Positions 16,091 to 25,491 of a DNA stretch of 64,000 nucleotides are shown one piece after another. How positions within the stretch are numbered: the first letter of the stretch is position 1; each line of letters starts with the position of its first letter. Source of the stretch: Nitrosopumilus adriaticus (lineage in GTDB: Archaea; Thermoproteota; Nitrososphaeria; Nitrososphaerales; Nitrosopumilaceae); contig NZ_CP011070.1 of assembly GCF_000956175.1 (NCBI RefSeq), forward strand, positions 1 through 64,000, written 5' to 3'. The translations under genes were made by a program, and so were the position numbers. The notes beneath the pieces are model-generated. The model made no database searches. It was not told the origin of the DNA and worked only from the letters and a program-made list of their open reading frames with translations.

Positions 16091-16774
16091 ATGAAAAAAT
16101 ACCAAAGCTTTGGTTTTATTGCCTCAGTAGTCTTTGCAGTAGGTATGATGGGATTTAACCTATCTGATGGTACATTTGGTTCTAATCAAATGGATTCATC
16201 TGCAATGAATTCTGGTACAATGATAACCGGACACTTAGAAGCTATTCACACAGACAGTGATGGTAACATTTTGAGTTACATACAAACAGACAATGCAATC
16301 ACCAACCAAGGCATTAATTGTGCAATGGTTGAATTATTTGGCATTCCTCAAGCAACCCTTGATTTGTCAGGTACCGATACAAGTTGTGCTGCCTCACCAG
16401 GAGATTTCAACTATATTGGATTGTATAGTGCAGATGCTGATGCAGTTGGATTGAATGTTAATGCAACATCAAGTATCTACACAGACAGTGGATTAACTCC
16501 ATTGCAAGACACTTCTGTAACATTCAATACAGTAGCTAGTGGTGCTGCAAGAGCAACAGATGTTCAAGTCGTAATTGATGCAACATTTACAGCAACTGAT
16601 GATACAAATTCTGTCTTTGGTGCAAGTTTGTTAAATGGCACAGCAAATAACGGAATCTTTGCATTCAAAGATTTTAACAGTGCTGATACAGCAATTGTCT
16701 TGAATACAAACGATCAACTAACTGTGAATTGGCAAATTTCAATGACTGGCACTACAGCAATAGACCAGACATAG
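16091..16774 (+). CDS. secreted protein of unknown function
   Basis: 227 residues with an N-terminal signal peptide (FGFIASVVFAVGMMGFNLS). The mature part is rich in Thr, Ala, Asp and Asn with few charged Lys/Arg residues, suggesting a beta-rich extracellular protein. Segments such as GHLEAIHTDSDGNILSYIQT and VNWQISMTGTT resemble the small exported structural proteins common in Nitrosopumilus genomes, but I cannot name the family. Two cysteines (INCAM, TSCAA) could form a disulfide. A TATA-like element (tctattaa, 16061-16068) lies about 26 bases before the ATG. The gene ends next to the convergent cbiF; T-rich DNA at 16786-16802 may end both transcripts. Confidence 0.7.
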   Translation: MKKYQSFGFIASVVFAVGMMGFNLSDGTFGSNQMDSSAMNSGTMITGHLEAIHTDSDGNILSYIQTDNAITNQGINCAMVELFGIPQATLDLSGTDTSCAASPGDFNYIGLYSADADAVGLNVNATSSIYTDSGLTPLQDTSVTFNTVASGAARATDVQVVIDATFTATDDTNSVFGASLLNGTANNGIFAFKDFNSADTAIVLNTNDQLTVNWQISMTGTTAIDQT

Positions 16775-16793
16775 TCAAACCAATTTTTTTTCT

Positions 16794-17552
16794 TTATTTT
16801 TTCTTTCTATAGCCATGGCTAAAGCTCTTGTCATATAGTTTAGAATATTCATAAGTCTCAGGATCAATTACATCACTAATAATCACAATTGCAGTTCTAG
16901 TAATTTTTTCATCTTTAACTTTTTTTGCAATATCTTGCAATGTTGCTTTAACAATTTTTTGATCTTTCCAGCTTGCTCTGTAAACTACAGCTACAGGAGT
17001 TGTCTTTTTGTAACCTCCTTCTATTGCTTCTTTAGCTAGTTTAGAAAGTAAATGTACACTAAGATAAAAGATCAATGTAGCTTTGTGTTTTGACAGTTCT
17101 GAAATTCTTTCACGCTTTGGAACTTTGGTTCTTGATTCTGCTCTTGTGACTATGATGGTCTGAGTTACTCCAGGAAGGGTTAGCTGAGTTCCAAGTGCAG
17201 CAGCTGAGGCTAAAAACGCAGTTACTCCAGGTACAACTGTAGACTTTATTCCTTTTTTCTCAAGATTATCAATCTGTTCTTTGATTGCACCATAAATTGA
17301 TGGATCTCCATCATGTAGTCTTACAACAAGTTTGTCTTTTATTGCATTCTTGTATAATAAATCGAAAATTTCTTCTCTGACTAGTTTAGCAGCATCAAAT
17401 AGTTTTCCCTTTTTGCAAAGTTTCAAGATTGGTTCAGGAATCAAAGAGCCAGAGTATACTACAACGTCTGCCTTTTGAATTAGTTTTTTGGCCTTTACAG
17501 TAATTAGTTCAGGATCCCCAGGGCCACAGCCTACAAAGAATACATCAGACAC
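16794..17552 (-). CDS. cbiF: cobalt-precorrin-4 / precorrin-4 C11-methyltransferase
   Basis: 252 residues of the tetrapyrrole SAM-methyltransferase fold. VFFVGCGPGDPELITVKA is at residues 4-21, SGSLIPEPIL in the typical position, RLHDGDPSIYGAIKEQ (about 78-93) and VVPGVTAFLASAAALG (about 106-121). SGSL and DPSIYGA are characteristic of CbiF/CobM. The enzyme methylates C-11 of the corrin ring during cobalamin synthesis in the cytoplasm. It starts at GTG 17552, overlapping the end of cbiL by 8 bases, so translation is probably coupled. It is the last gene of the cobalamin operon here; the C-terminus is Lys-rich. Confidence 0.93.
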   Translation of the reverse strand: MSDVFFVGCGPGDPELITVKAKKLIQKADVVVYSGSLIPEPILKLCKKGKLFDAAKLVREEIFDLLYKNAIKDKLVVRLHDGDPSIYGAIKEQIDNLEKKGIKSTVVPGVTAFLASAAALGTQLTLPGVTQTIIVTRAESRTKVPKRERISELSKHKATLIFYLSVHLLSKLAKEAIEGGYKKTTPVAVVYRASWKDQKIVKATLQDIAKKVKDEKITRTAIVIISDVIDPETYEYSKLYDKSFSHGYRKKK

Positions 17553-18267
17553 GTTTTACCACCAAAATTGAGAAATATTTTGTAGTTAGAGTATCATCAT
17601 TTACTTCACCTAAAGTAAGTTTTCGAATAATTTCTTTGTCTGTTCCAAGATCTTGACCAATTGCAAAGATAGAATTATCTGGAAATCCAGATTCTTTGAG
17701 AACTTGGATTACTTGATCAAAATATCTTCCATCTTTTAGAAATATCATGGACTCAGAATTTTTTGCAATCTCTTTAACACTAGATAGATCATAGCATGAT
17801 GGAATTATTGCAACCTTTTCTGCACCTTCTGCTACACTTACACCAACTTTTGCTGCAAATGTAAACATGGAGACAATTCCTGGAATTACGCTAATATCCA
17901 TGTCAGGATAGTTTTCTTTGAGATCTTTGTGCATGTAAATCCATGTACTATACAAAAAAGGATCACCTACTGTAAGATATACAACATTTTTTCCTGACAA
18001 AACAGTTTCTGCCATTATTTTGGCATTTTTTTTCCATGTTTGTTCTAGAATGTCTTTGTCTTTGGTCATTGGGAAAATTAATTTTATAATTTCTTGATTT
18101 TTTGATTTATCAATTAATGATGAAACAACAGACAATGCAATACTTGGTCGGTCTTGATTAGAAGCAGGGCACATGATAATATCTGCATTATTTATTGCAT
18201 TTACTGCCTTTACAGTAAGTAATTCTGGATCTCCAGGACCCACTCCAATTCCAATTAATCCAGGCAT
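17545..18267 (-). CDS. cbiL: cobalt-factor II / precorrin-2 C20-methyltransferase
   Basis: 240 residues. LIGIGVGPGDPELLTVKAVN (4-23) is the SAM-methyltransferase signature, followed by a Cys/Pro loop (MCPASNQDRPSIA), YLTVGDPFLYSTW (about 97-109) and VIPGIVSMFTFAAKVG (about 125-140). The combination PGDPELLTVKA...GDPFLYST...PGI.S fits CbiL/CobI, which methylates C-20. Gene order cbiT-cbiL-cbiF on the minus strand with a 36-base gap before cbiL and an 8-base overlap after it supports one operon. Confidence 0.92.
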   Translation of the reverse strand: MPGLIGIGVGPGDPELLTVKAVNAINNADIIMCPASNQDRPSIALSVVSSLIDKSKNQEIIKLIFPMTKDKDILEQTWKKNAKIMAETVLSGKNVVYLTVGDPFLYSTWIYMHKDLKENYPDMDISVIPGIVSMFTFAAKVGVSVAEGAEKVAIIPSCYDLSSVKEIAKNSESMIFLKDGRYFDQVIQVLKESGFPDNSIFAIGQDLGTDKEIIRKLTLGEVNDDTLTTKYFSILVVKRV

Positions 18268-18303
18268 AAAAAATCTGACTTTGTTCCCAATTAAATATCT
18301 AGA

Positions 18304-18894
18304 TTAGACTCTAGTAGCAGAAATTATAGTTACAGGATTTCTAGCAAGCATCATGGTACCAGTAGTAGTCTTTCTACTCTTTGAAATAGTAACTTGAGTA
18401 ATATCTATTGATTTAAACTGTAACTTGTCTAAAATTTGCAATACAGAATAAAGTGTCTCAATTAGAATAATCCCAATTACAATTCTACCACCTGACTTTA
18501 GTTTATTCTCAGATAGTTCAACTATATCTCTAGTATCGCCACCTGTTCCTCCAATTATTATGACATCAGCTGGTTCAAGATCTTGTATCTTTTCTTTGGC
18601 ATCACCAAATATTACTGAAATATTTGAAAGGCCAAACTTTTGTATGTTCTTTTTTGTTAGTTCTATTGCATTCTCATCATGATCAATAGCTAAGACTTTT
18701 CCTGATGATTCAACTTGAAGTCCAGCTTCAACGGAAATTGAACCACTTCCACAACCAATATCATAAACAGTTTGACCAGGTTTTAATCGAGCTTTACTAA
18801 TTTGTATTGTTCTAACTTCTTCTTTTGTGATTGGAACCTTTTCTGTTCTCTCAAAGTTTTCATCAGGAATTCCAGGTGTTTTAAAATCCCACAT
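18304..18894 (-). CDS. cbiT: cobalt-precorrin-6B C15-methyltransferase (decarboxylating)
   Basis: 196 residues with a class I Rossmann methyltransferase fold: YDIGCGSGSISVEAG (about 44-58) is the SAM-binding motif I, AIDHDENAIELTKKN (about 71-85) is motif post-I, and DVIIIGGTGGDTRDIV corresponds to the CbiT GG-rich strand. The N-terminal GIPDENFERTEKVPITKEEVR is typical of CbiT, which acts at C-15 of the corrin ring. No CbiE domain is fused; a separate cbiE is at 58884-59600. An ATG start is used and the preceding membrane-protein gene ends 18 bases upstream. Confidence 0.93.
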   Translation of the reverse strand: MWDFKTPGIPDENFERTEKVPITKEEVRTIQISKARLKPGQTVYDIGCGSGSISVEAGLQVESSGKVLAIDHDENAIELTKKNIQKFGLSNISVIFGDAKEKIQDLEPADVIIIGGTGGDTRDIVELSENKLKSGGRIVIGIILIETLYSVLQILDKLQFKSIDITQVTISKSRKTTTGTMMLARNPVTIISATRV

Positions 18895-18912
18895 ATCTAA
18901 TCGCTATTGTGT

Positions 18913-19392
18913 TTAAAGATTAATCCCACTAGAAACACTTCCAGAATGAACTAGGGTATATGTCACAATCCATGTAAACAAATACAAAAAGACATAGCTA
19001 CCAATCGCCTGAGTAACAATTTTCTTTCTATCTGATGATGGCAGTTGCATTTTCATCCCTTTTGCAACTATAATTGTTCCAAAGAACACTATAATCATAA
19101 ATGCAATTGATGCCCATCTTCTGTCTTCGCCTTCAATATCTTCAAAGATAAAAGTTGCAGCAGTTCCTGCAATTACTGCCAAGGCAACACGCATCCAAAA
19201 TAATTTATTTAATTTTCTATCCTTTTCACTTTTCTCAGCTACACTTACTGGTGGATCAGTTGATGAATTATCTTCAACAGGCTCAGATTTTTCTGTTTCA
19301 GGAACATCAACTGGATTCTCTTTTACAGATTCTTTTTTAGAATCTTCAGGTCCAGTGGTAGGAGCAGATTTTTTCTTTTTGAATTTTGCCAA
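18913..19392 (-). CDS. membrane protein with charged N-terminal tail, unknown function
   Basis: 159 residues, TTG start. Residues 1-62 are Lys/Glu/Pro/Ser-rich and probably disordered (KFKKKKSAPTTGPEDSKKES). Three hydrophobic helices follow at about 68-84 (WMRVALAVIAGTAATFIF), 92-109 (WASIAFMIIVFFGTIIVA) and 128-146 (AIGSYVFLYLFTWIVTYTLV). It is the first gene of the minus-strand unit that continues with cbiT, cbiL and cbiF, yet nothing in it points to cobalamin work. I do not recognise the family. A perfect inverted repeat in the divergent promoter region (19435-19455) may control it and the RqcH gene opposite. Confidence 0.7.
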   Translation of the reverse strand: MAKFKKKKSAPTTGPEDSKKESVKENPVDVPETEKSEPVEDNSSTDPPVSVAEKSEKDRKLNKLFWMRVALAVIAGTAATFIFEDIEGEDRRWASIAFMIIVFFGTIIVAKGMKMQLPSSDRKKIVTQAIGSYVFLYLFTWIVTYTLVHSGSVSSGINL

Positions 19393-19434
19393 GGTAATTT
19401 TCTAGCGTGACTCGGGTAAACCATGTTTAATATC

Positions 19435-19455
19435 TTTGGTCAAAGATTGACCAAA
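19435..19455. promoter_or_regulatory. perfect 9-bp inverted repeat between divergent genes
   Basis: TTTGGTCAA-AGA-TTGACCAAA forms a perfect dyad with 9-bp arms in the 104-bp space between the gene starting at 19392 (minus) and the RqcH gene at 19497 (plus). It sits 12 bases upstream of the likely TATA box of the latter (ggtataattt, 19466-19475). The size and symmetry fit a dimeric wHTH regulator site. Confidence 0.5.
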
Positions 19456-19496
19456 TCATAGCAAGGGTATAATTTTAGATATAAAATAGCATATTC

Positions 19497-21443
19497 ATGA
19501 CACTTTCTGGAATAGAACTTCGATATTTGGTTAATCAAATTTCAGAGCAAGTTCAAGACTATTACATTAGTAATATTTACGGCATTACAAAAGACAGTAT
19601 TCTCTTCAAGCTTCATCATACAGAGAAAAGTGATCTTTTCATGATGATTTCAACATCAGGTGTTTGGTTGACCAAGGTAAAAATTGATCAAATAGAACCC
19701 AACAGACTTCTCAAAAGATTACGTAGTGATCTATTACGATTAAAATTAAAAAAGATTGAACAGATTGGTGCTGAAAGAATTGCATATTTTACGTTTGAAG
19801 GATTTGGAAAAGAATTTGTTCTAGTTGGAGAATTTTTTGGCGATGGGAATATTCTATTATGCAATAATGAAATGAAAATTCTTGCATTGCAGCATTCGAT
19901 AGAAGTTAGACATCGTAAGTTAAGCGTAGGATTAGAATACGCGCAACCGCCAACTAGTGGACTAGATATCTTTAATCTCTCAGAATCAGATTTTGATGAT
20001 CTAAAAACAACAGAATTAATTTGTGCTAAATGGTTTGGTCGAACTTTGGGCTTGCCAAAAAAATATGTTGAAGGAATTTTTGAAACTGCAAATGTTGATG
20101 GGAAAAAAATTGGTAATCTCTTAACAGTTGAAGAAATAAATAGAATTTTTGAAACTACAAAAAAAATTGTTTCAGACATAGTGTCAGGAAATCATGATCC
20201 AATAATAGTAAGAAATGAAAAAGTGGAAGTTCTTCCAATAAGATTAGGGAAAATAGAAGGAGAGATTACAAAAGCTAATAGCTTTATCGAAGGATTAGAT
20301 ACTGTATTTACTGAAAAAATTGTTGATAAAGGCAAGTCAATTCAGTCAAGTGGATCTGATAAAAAAATTAAAGAGCTTGAAACTCAAATTTCTGAACAAG
20401 AAAAAGCAATTGAAACAGTAAAAGAAAGATCAAAAAACATTACAAATGTAGCAAATTCTCTTTATCAAATGGTATCACAGGGAATAATATCAATAGAAGA
20501 CAATTCTGCTCAGGATATTTTATCAGGTAATAATGCAAAGTTAATCACAGAAAAAGGAATTCCATTAATCGTAATTCAGGATGAAAAAATCAAAATAAAT
20601 ACCAAGGCTCCTCTTCAATCAATTGCTTCAGTATTATTCAATGAGGCAAAAAAACAATCAGGTGCAATAAAATCAATTGAGTCAATCAAAGAGAAAACTC
20701 TGAAAAAATTAGAAAAGCTTCAAAACAAAACAGAAGCTGAAAAAGATATCAGTATGATTTCAGAGATTAGAAAGAAAAATTGGTATGAAAGATATAGATG
20801 GTTCTTTACATCGGATGGCTTACTTACAATTGGTGGAAGAGATGCTGCATCAAATTCTGCTGTTGTTAGGAAACATTTGGTAAAAAATGACAAAATATTT
20901 CATGGTGATATTTTTGGTTCGCCTTTTTTCATTCTAAAAGAAGCTGAAAACGCCCCTGATAGGAGTATGAATGAAGTTGCACATGCCACTGTCTGCTTTA
21001 GTCGTGCATGGAAAGAAGGAATGTATGGTGTAAGTGCGTTTTGGGTTAATCCAGAACAGGTGAAAAAATCTGCTCCTAGTGGAGAATTTTTACCAAAAGG
21101 TTCCTTTACTATTGAAGGGCAAAGAAATTTTATCAAATCAGATACGCTCAAGCTTGCAGTGGGAATAATTCCACAAGATGATGATTATGTATTAACTTGT
21201 GGTCCACCAGAACCAATTAAAAAAAATTCTATTTGCTATGCAGTGATAGAACCACATGGGCTAGAGATGGCTGAGGCGGCAAAAAAAATACGTATTGAAT
21301 TTTTGAAAATGCATGAAGAGATTGCAAGAAAAATTAATCTTGATGATTTTGTTCGTGTTTTGCCTTCAGGTAAAAGTCAGATTAAAGAGATATCTGTTGG
21401 AGATTTAGATATTAAGAAATTTACTGATACTGAATTAGATTAG
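19497..21443 (+). CDS. rqcH: RqcH/NEMF-like ribosome quality-control factor (NFACT protein)
   Basis: 648 residues, full length for archaeal NFACT proteins. The NFACT-N domain (about 1-190) begins SGIELRYLVNQISEQV. A helical segment and a coiled coil follow (about 285-320 and 385-420, rich in Lys/Glu). The NFACT-R (DUF814) domain starts at about 425 with WYERYRWFFTSDGLLTIGGR and contains VRKHL. Family role: binding 60S/50S ribosomal subunits blocked by peptidyl-tRNA and elongating or marking the nascent chain. Leaderless ATG with a TATA box about 26 bases upstream. The 3' end overlaps the convergent aconitase-X small-subunit gene by 23 bases. Confidence 0.9.
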   Translation: MTLSGIELRYLVNQISEQVQDYYISNIYGITKDSILFKLHHTEKSDLFMMISTSGVWLTKVKIDQIEPNRLLKRLRSDLLRLKLKKIEQIGAERIAYFTFEGFGKEFVLVGEFFGDGNILLCNNEMKILALQHSIEVRHRKLSVGLEYAQPPTSGLDIFNLSESDFDDLKTTELICAKWFGRTLGLPKKYVEGIFETANVDGKKIGNLLTVEEINRIFETTKKIVSDIVSGNHDPIIVRNEKVEVLPIRLGKIEGEITKANSFIEGLDTVFTEKIVDKGKSIQSSGSDKKIKELETQISEQEKAIETVKERSKNITNVANSLYQMVSQGIISIEDNSAQDILSGNNAKLITEKGIPLIVIQDEKIKINTKAPLQSIASVLFNEAKKQSGAIKSIESIKEKTLKKLEKLQNKTEAEKDISMISEIRKKNWYERYRWFFTSDGLLTIGGRDAASNSAVVRKHLVKNDKIFHGDIFGSPFFILKEAENAPDRSMNEVAHATVCFSRAWKEGMYGVSAFWVNPEQVKKSAPSGEFLPKGSFTIEGQRNFIKSDTLKLAVGIIPQDDDYVLTCGPPEPIKKNSICYAVIEPHGLEMAEAAKKIRIEFLKMHEEIARKINLDDFVRVLPSGKSQIKEISVGDLDIKKFTDTELD

Positions 21444-21804
21444 AGTCAGTATCAAGAGATAATTTCATTCCAGTTTTAATAGATTCAAATTCTTCATTGC
21501 TAATTGTAACTAATGGAATATTTGCCAATGCACAACCAGTAGCTACGGTAAGATCTGCTTTCTGACATATCATGGCTAGAGGTGCAGAATTATTTGATTT
21601 GATGGAATAAATTGTATATGCACCAACACTGCTTCCAACTCCTGATGGAAATACAAGAATAACATCCTTGATTGATTCACCATAAAGATCATGATTATTG
21701 TCACTAATGATTCCAGTTTTTTTGTCAACGGTTCCAAGAAAATTTATGGGGTTTGTAGATTTTAAAACAGTTCCTTGAGCCTTGCCTGCAACTAGAACTT
21801 TCAT
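21421..21804 (-). CDS. aconitase X swivel-domain subunit (phosphomevalonate dehydratase small subunit)
   Basis: 127 residues of the DUF126/AcnX small-subunit type. GKAQGTVLKSTNPINFLGTVD (begins at residue 7), PSGVGSSVGAYTIYS and the Ala/Ile-rich CALANIPLV are typical of the swivel domain. The gene overlaps the large-subunit gene by four bases (ATGA), so the subunits are made together. In archaea this heterodimer dehydrates 5-phosphomevalonate in the modified mevalonate pathway to isopentenyl phosphate, needed for membrane ether lipids. Other AcnX heterodimers act on hydroxyproline derivatives, but here the lipid role is far more likely. Confidence 0.88.
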   Translation of the reverse strand: MKVLVAGKAQGTVLKSTNPINFLGTVDKKTGIISDNNHDLYGESIKDVILVFPSGVGSSVGAYTIYSIKSNNSAPLAMICQKADLTVATGCALANIPLVTISNEEFESIKTGMKLSLDTDSNLIQYQ

Positions 21805-22955
21805 CTTGTCTCATCTTGAATTATTTCTGATAAAGATTTTAGATTTACATCTACGCCGTTAGAATTTTTAAGATAAAATGCGCCCTTTATGCTATTTGTA
21901 GTAACTGCATCAACATTTTCTTTGTTTATCAAAGGAGTCAAGCACGTACAACAGTCAGAAAGAATTTCACATCCTGCACGCTCAAGTTCTGTTGTGTATC
22001 CAATTTTTTTTGCTTGCTCCTTTACAGTTCTAGGTAAAAATACCATACATCTTTTTTTAAAAGATCTTCCTTTTAGCATACTTGTAAGATCAGAAATCTC
22101 ATCTAAACCCAATTGTGGACTACCGAGTGTGATTACATCACCTTTTTCTGCAGTGTTTAGCTCATCATGCACATTTTTCATCTCTTTTTCATCAAAATCT
22201 ATTTTTTCACAATCAGAATCGCCTTCATCAAAAATGAATTTTGCACAAGTTCCTGATGTTCCCATCCCGCCACACATTGCTTTGCATTGTCTTTTATCCA
22301 TCTCTGCAAGCCCTGAAATATTTACAGAAGTATCGCCAATTTTTCCTGCAAAAAATCCTAGCATCCCATATGTCAACTCGTTTGGATTTTTTACTTTCAT
22401 GTTAATTGTAATGTTTGGTGAATCATCTTTTCTTAGTGAAGAGTATGGGCTTTTTCCAACGATTGCGCTTGCAAGTGCACTGAATGCGCTTTCTTTGTTT
22501 GTTTTTAGACTATCAAAAGAGTTTGCATGGATTGCAGCATTAGATTCTGCAAATGCGACTTGGGTTCCATCTTTTGGTATCTCAAAAATTTCATAAGGAA
22601 TGCATGAAAATGAGGGGATGACACCCATTGTTTCATATGAGTTTTTAATAGAAAGCTGTTTTGAAATAAAATTTTCATCCAATCCATAATTTTTTACATT
22701 GTCTATATCAAATCCCATTGGGTTAAGAGTGGTTTTTACTGAAACTCTAGCAATCTTGCTAATATTAGATAGGAATTCCTCTCCCGCATCACCTATTGTA
22801 TTGTAGTTTACACCCGAAAGATGAGCCCACTCAATTGGTATTAGTTTGTCAGCATCAGTTGCCTCACCTGTTGCAACTAAAATTCTGTATGCCATCTGCA
22901 TAATTTCACCATGTTCACCTTTTAATGCAGATTCTTCTTCTCTGGTAAGCTCCAT
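21801..22955 (-). CDS. aconitase X catalytic subunit (phosphomevalonate dehydratase large subunit)
   Basis: 384 residues of the DUF521/AcnX catalytic type. It starts MELTREEESALKGEHG, the usual family opening, and contains YGMLGFFAGKIGD (about 196-208). Cysteines that could bind an iron-sulfur cluster are in QCKAMCGGMGTSGTCAKF (about 222-240) and CEILSDCCTCLTPL (about 331-344). With the small subunit it would convert 5-phosphomevalonate to trans-anhydromevalonate 5-phosphate. The AcnX family, the archaeal mevalonate variant and the tight gene pair support this; substrate is inferred, not shown. Confidence 0.88.
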   Translation of the reverse strand: MELTREEESALKGEHGEIMQMAYRILVATGEATDADKLIPIEWAHLSGVNYNTIGDAGEEFLSNISKIARVSVKTTLNPMGFDIDNVKNYGLDENFISKQLSIKNSYETMGVIPSFSCIPYEIFEIPKDGTQVAFAESNAAIHANSFDSLKTNKESAFSALASAIVGKSPYSSLRKDDSPNITINMKVKNPNELTYGMLGFFAGKIGDTSVNISGLAEMDKRQCKAMCGGMGTSGTCAKFIFDEGDSDCEKIDFDEKEMKNVHDELNTAEKGDVITLGSPQLGLDEISDLTSMLKGRSFKKRCMVFLPRTVKEQAKKIGYTTELERAGCEILSDCCTCLTPLINKENVDAVTTNSIKGAFYLKNSNGVDVNLKSLSEIIQDETR

Positions 22956-23009
22956 TGGTAAAGCTTTGTTACTACAGTTATAATACTTGTACGTAATTTT
23001 TAATTGAAA

Positions 23010-23660
23010 ATGGAAAAAATTCTTCGCGGAATGACTGATACAATGAATTCTGTAAAGCCACCAAGAATTACTGCATTACAAGATCTTCATGATGCGGAGA
23101 CCGGGCCTTTTAGTATTTTAATTGGAACAATACTTTCAGCTAGGACTAAAGATGAGGCTACAACAAAAGCAGTAAAAGCATTATTCTTAAAATATAAAAA
23201 TCCAAAAGAACTTGCAAAGGCCAAAATTAAAGATGTAGAGAAAATAATAAAATCAATTGGGTTCTATCATGTAAAATCCAAAAGAATAATCGAAGTTGCA
23301 AGTATTATTGATAAAAAATACAAAGGAAAAGTTCCAGATGATTTAGATACTTTGGTGCAATTGCCAGGGGTTGGAAGAAAAACAGCTAATTGTGTATTGG
23401 TTTATGCATTTGAAAAACCCGCAATTCCAGTAGATATCCATGTTCATAGAATATCAAATAGATTAGGATTAGTAGATACCAAAAATCCCGAGGAGACAGA
23501 ACAGGAATTGATGAAAAAAATTCAGAAAAAGTATTGGATTGATATTAATGATACATTTGTAATGTATGGACAAAATATTTGCAAACCAATATCACCAATG
23601 TGTAATGTATGTAAGATTAAAAAAAGTTGTAAATATTACAAAACTAAGAACGCTTCTTAG
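23010..23660 (+). CDS. nth: endonuclease III-type DNA glycosylase/AP lyase
   Basis: About 216 residues. The helix-hairpin-helix LVQLPGVGRKTANCVLVYAF, the following catalytic-Asp region PVDIHVHRISNRLG, and the [4Fe-4S] loop with C-x6-C-x2-C-x5-C spacing (ICKPISPMCNVCKIKKSCKY) near the C-terminus are all present. The Lys of the HhH (GRKTAN) is the expected nucleophile. Role: removal of oxidised pyrimidines in base excision repair. The start is ATG 23010 or TTG 23004; a TATA box at 22978-22985 points to transcription start near 23008. The last 17 bases overlap the convergent secreted-protein gene. Confidence 0.93.
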   Translation: MEKILRGMTDTMNSVKPPRITALQDLHDAETGPFSILIGTILSARTKDEATTKAVKALFLKYKNPKELAKAKIKDVEKIIKSIGFYHVKSKRIIEVASIIDKKYKGKVPDDLDTLVQLPGVGRKTANCVLVYAFEKPAIPVDIHVHRISNRLGLVDTKNPEETEQELMKKIQKKYWIDINDTFVMYGQNICKPISPMCNVCKIKKSCKYYKTKNAS

Positions 23661-24309
23661 TTAGAAATAATACTCCTACAATTATTCCAACACCTGCTGC
23701 CATGTAAAATGGAAACATAGCAAATGCGTTCTTTGCAGGATCTCCAGAAAGAAATTCTATAATCATACTTCCAGAGTTTACAGCTGGTGGATCAGTAGAG
23801 CCTTCTTTTCCATATACTGAGTATGCGTCTATTGCAAATGTACCAATATCCAAATTAGTAACTACTATTCTTGCTCCATTATTGACTGTTAGTCCTGCCC
23901 TATCAGTATAGGATATTATAGATTTTGCTTGTGGATACCAACCTCTATCAAGATCCTTATGAACTACAATGTATCCTTCTTTTGGAGTTTGAACTGCAAC
24001 CCAAAACTTGTTGTCAGGTTGAGATCCCATACCAACTTCAATAAATTCATCATGAGTCTCTTGATCATATAGTCTAAGAACTGCATTTCCATTTGGATTA
24101 GCATATAGTAAATTGTTATCAATAGTTACTTGCCAGCTAACAGCATGAACATCATCAAGAAATACTACTGGAGCTTCTCGCAATATTCGATTAAATTCAT
24201 TTGAAGGAATATCTATTGTATCTATAAGTAATGATGGATTTGTTAATTCCTGTGCAAATGCAGGAGTTAAAGAAAATCCTAACAACAAAATTATGAATAG
24301 ATACTTCAC
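23644..24309 (-). CDS. secreted protein with C-terminal membrane anchor, unknown function
   Basis: 221 residues: signal peptide ending at AFAQ (residues 1-19), an extracytoplasmic beta-rich domain (about 25-185) and a C-terminal membrane helix (FPFYMAAGVGIIVGVLFL) followed by TKKRS. The layout is that of an outward-facing single-anchor protein. Segments such as TDRAGLTVNNGARIVVTN and GWYPQAKSI do not identify a family to me. The domain architecture is common in this group of archaea. It follows sat and cysH in the same direction with a 30-base gap but a link to sulfate metabolism is not evident. Confidence 0.7.
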   Translation of the reverse strand: MKYLFIILLLGFSLTPAFAQELTNPSLLIDTIDIPSNEFNRILREAPVVFLDDVHAVSWQVTIDNNLLYANPNGNAVLRLYDQETHDEFIEVGMGSQPDNKFWVAVQTPKEGYIVVHKDLDRGWYPQAKSIISYTDRAGLTVNNGARIVVTNLDIGTFAIDAYSVYGKEGSTDPPAVNSGSMIIEFLSGDPAKNAFAMFPFYMAAGVGIIVGVLFLTKKRS

Positions 24310-24339
24310 AAGCTAGAACAGACTTGATTGAATAAAAAG

Positions 24340-25482
24340 CTAATCAACAAATGGTTTTGGATGATCCAAAATCACTTTAGCAACTTCTGGTCGTAGAATA
24401 AATTCAGAAGGTGCTTGCCCATTTTGAATCATTTCTCTAAGTTTAGTTCCACTGATTTGCTCTTTATCATCATCTCCATGTGGACATGCTTTTGGGGTTG
24501 TATACGTTAGACATTTCCTGCAGTAGAAAAATGGTGGGAAAAATACTGGAGAAATTTCTAATTCAGGATAATCATCAAAGATTTTTTGTGCTGCAAATGG
24601 ATCATAGAATTTTCCAACACCTGCGTGATCTCGTCCAATAATGATATGTGTGCATCCATAGTTTTGTCTCATAATTGCATGATGAATTGCCTCTTTTGGA
24701 CCAGCATATTTCATTTCAGTGTGTAAAGTTCCAAGCATACATCTGTTTTCTGGATAGTATGATTTTATCATGGTTTCATAGCACTTGACAATAACCTCAT
24801 CAACAAAGTCACCTGACTTTTTCTTTCCAATTATTGGATTAACAAATACGCCATCACGTGTAGTAATTGATGTTTTTTGCAGCATCTCATGTGCTACATG
24901 TGGTGGATTTCTGGTTTGAAATGCACAAATAGTCTTCCAGCCTGCCTTGACAAATGCTTCTCTAGTTTGATTTGGTGTTAGTCTATTGTTTCTAATTTCA
25001 CTATCATTTGGTCTCTGAATATAGTCAATCTTTCCACCCACCAATTTATCTTTCATAGACATTGTCTTTGCAACACCTGGATGAGAATTATCATTTGTTC
25101 CATATACTCCCTGAACAGTTTTTTCCTTATCAAAAGAATAGATTTCATCAACGTGTAATACTGCAACTCCAACTCCGTCTGGATTTTTTAGCAATACGTC
25201 TTTTTCTTCTTTCATTTTAGATGCAGTTTGTTCATCTACATCGAGTACTATTGGAATAGTCCATGCTAGATCATTGGCCAATCTTCCTCGCGATACAACA
25301 CTTTCAAAGTCTTGCTTTCCCAAAAATCCTTCAAGAGGACTAAATATCCCATCTGCAATATTTTCAACGTCATTTGCAAGATCTTCTGTAATTGTAATTG
25401 AGAATAATCCTGTGGTATCTACTTTGGTAATTCTGTTTACTAAAATTCCACCATGTGGTTTAATGGAGTTATCTTCTGACAT
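24340..25482 (-). CDS. sat: sulfate adenylyltransferase (ATP sulfurylase)
   Basis: 380 residues. The nucleotide-binding motifs [12 protein letters not shown] (about 188-199) and [16 protein letters not shown] (about 276-291) are characteristic of the homo-oligomeric ATP sulfurylase. A Cys-rich insert ([16 protein letters not shown], about 322-337) probably binds zinc, as in archaeal and bacterial enzymes. It activates sulfate with ATP to APS in the cytoplasm. It lies 9 bases downstream of cysH, so the two are an operon for assimilatory sulfate reduction. Confidence 0.96.
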   Translation of the reverse strand: MSEDNSIKPHGGILVNRITKVDTTGLFSITITEDLANDVENIADGIFSPLEGFLGKQDFESVVSRGRLANDLAWTIPIVLDVDEQTASKMKEEKDVLLKNPDGVGVAVLHVDEIYSFDKEKTVQGVYGTNDNSHPGVAKTMSMKDKLVGGKIDYIQRPNDSEIRNNRLTPNQTREAFVKAGWKTICAFQTRNPPHVAHEMLQKTSITTRDGVFVNPIIGKKKSGDFVDEVIVKCYETMIKSYYPENRCMLGTLHTEMKYAGPKEAIHHAIMRQNYGCTHIIIGRDHAGVGKFYDPFAAQKIFDDYPELEISPVFFPPFFYCRKCLTYTTPKACPHGDDDKEQISGTKLREMIQNGQAPSEFILRPEVAKVILDHPKPFVD

Positions 25483-25491
25483 AATATTCCT

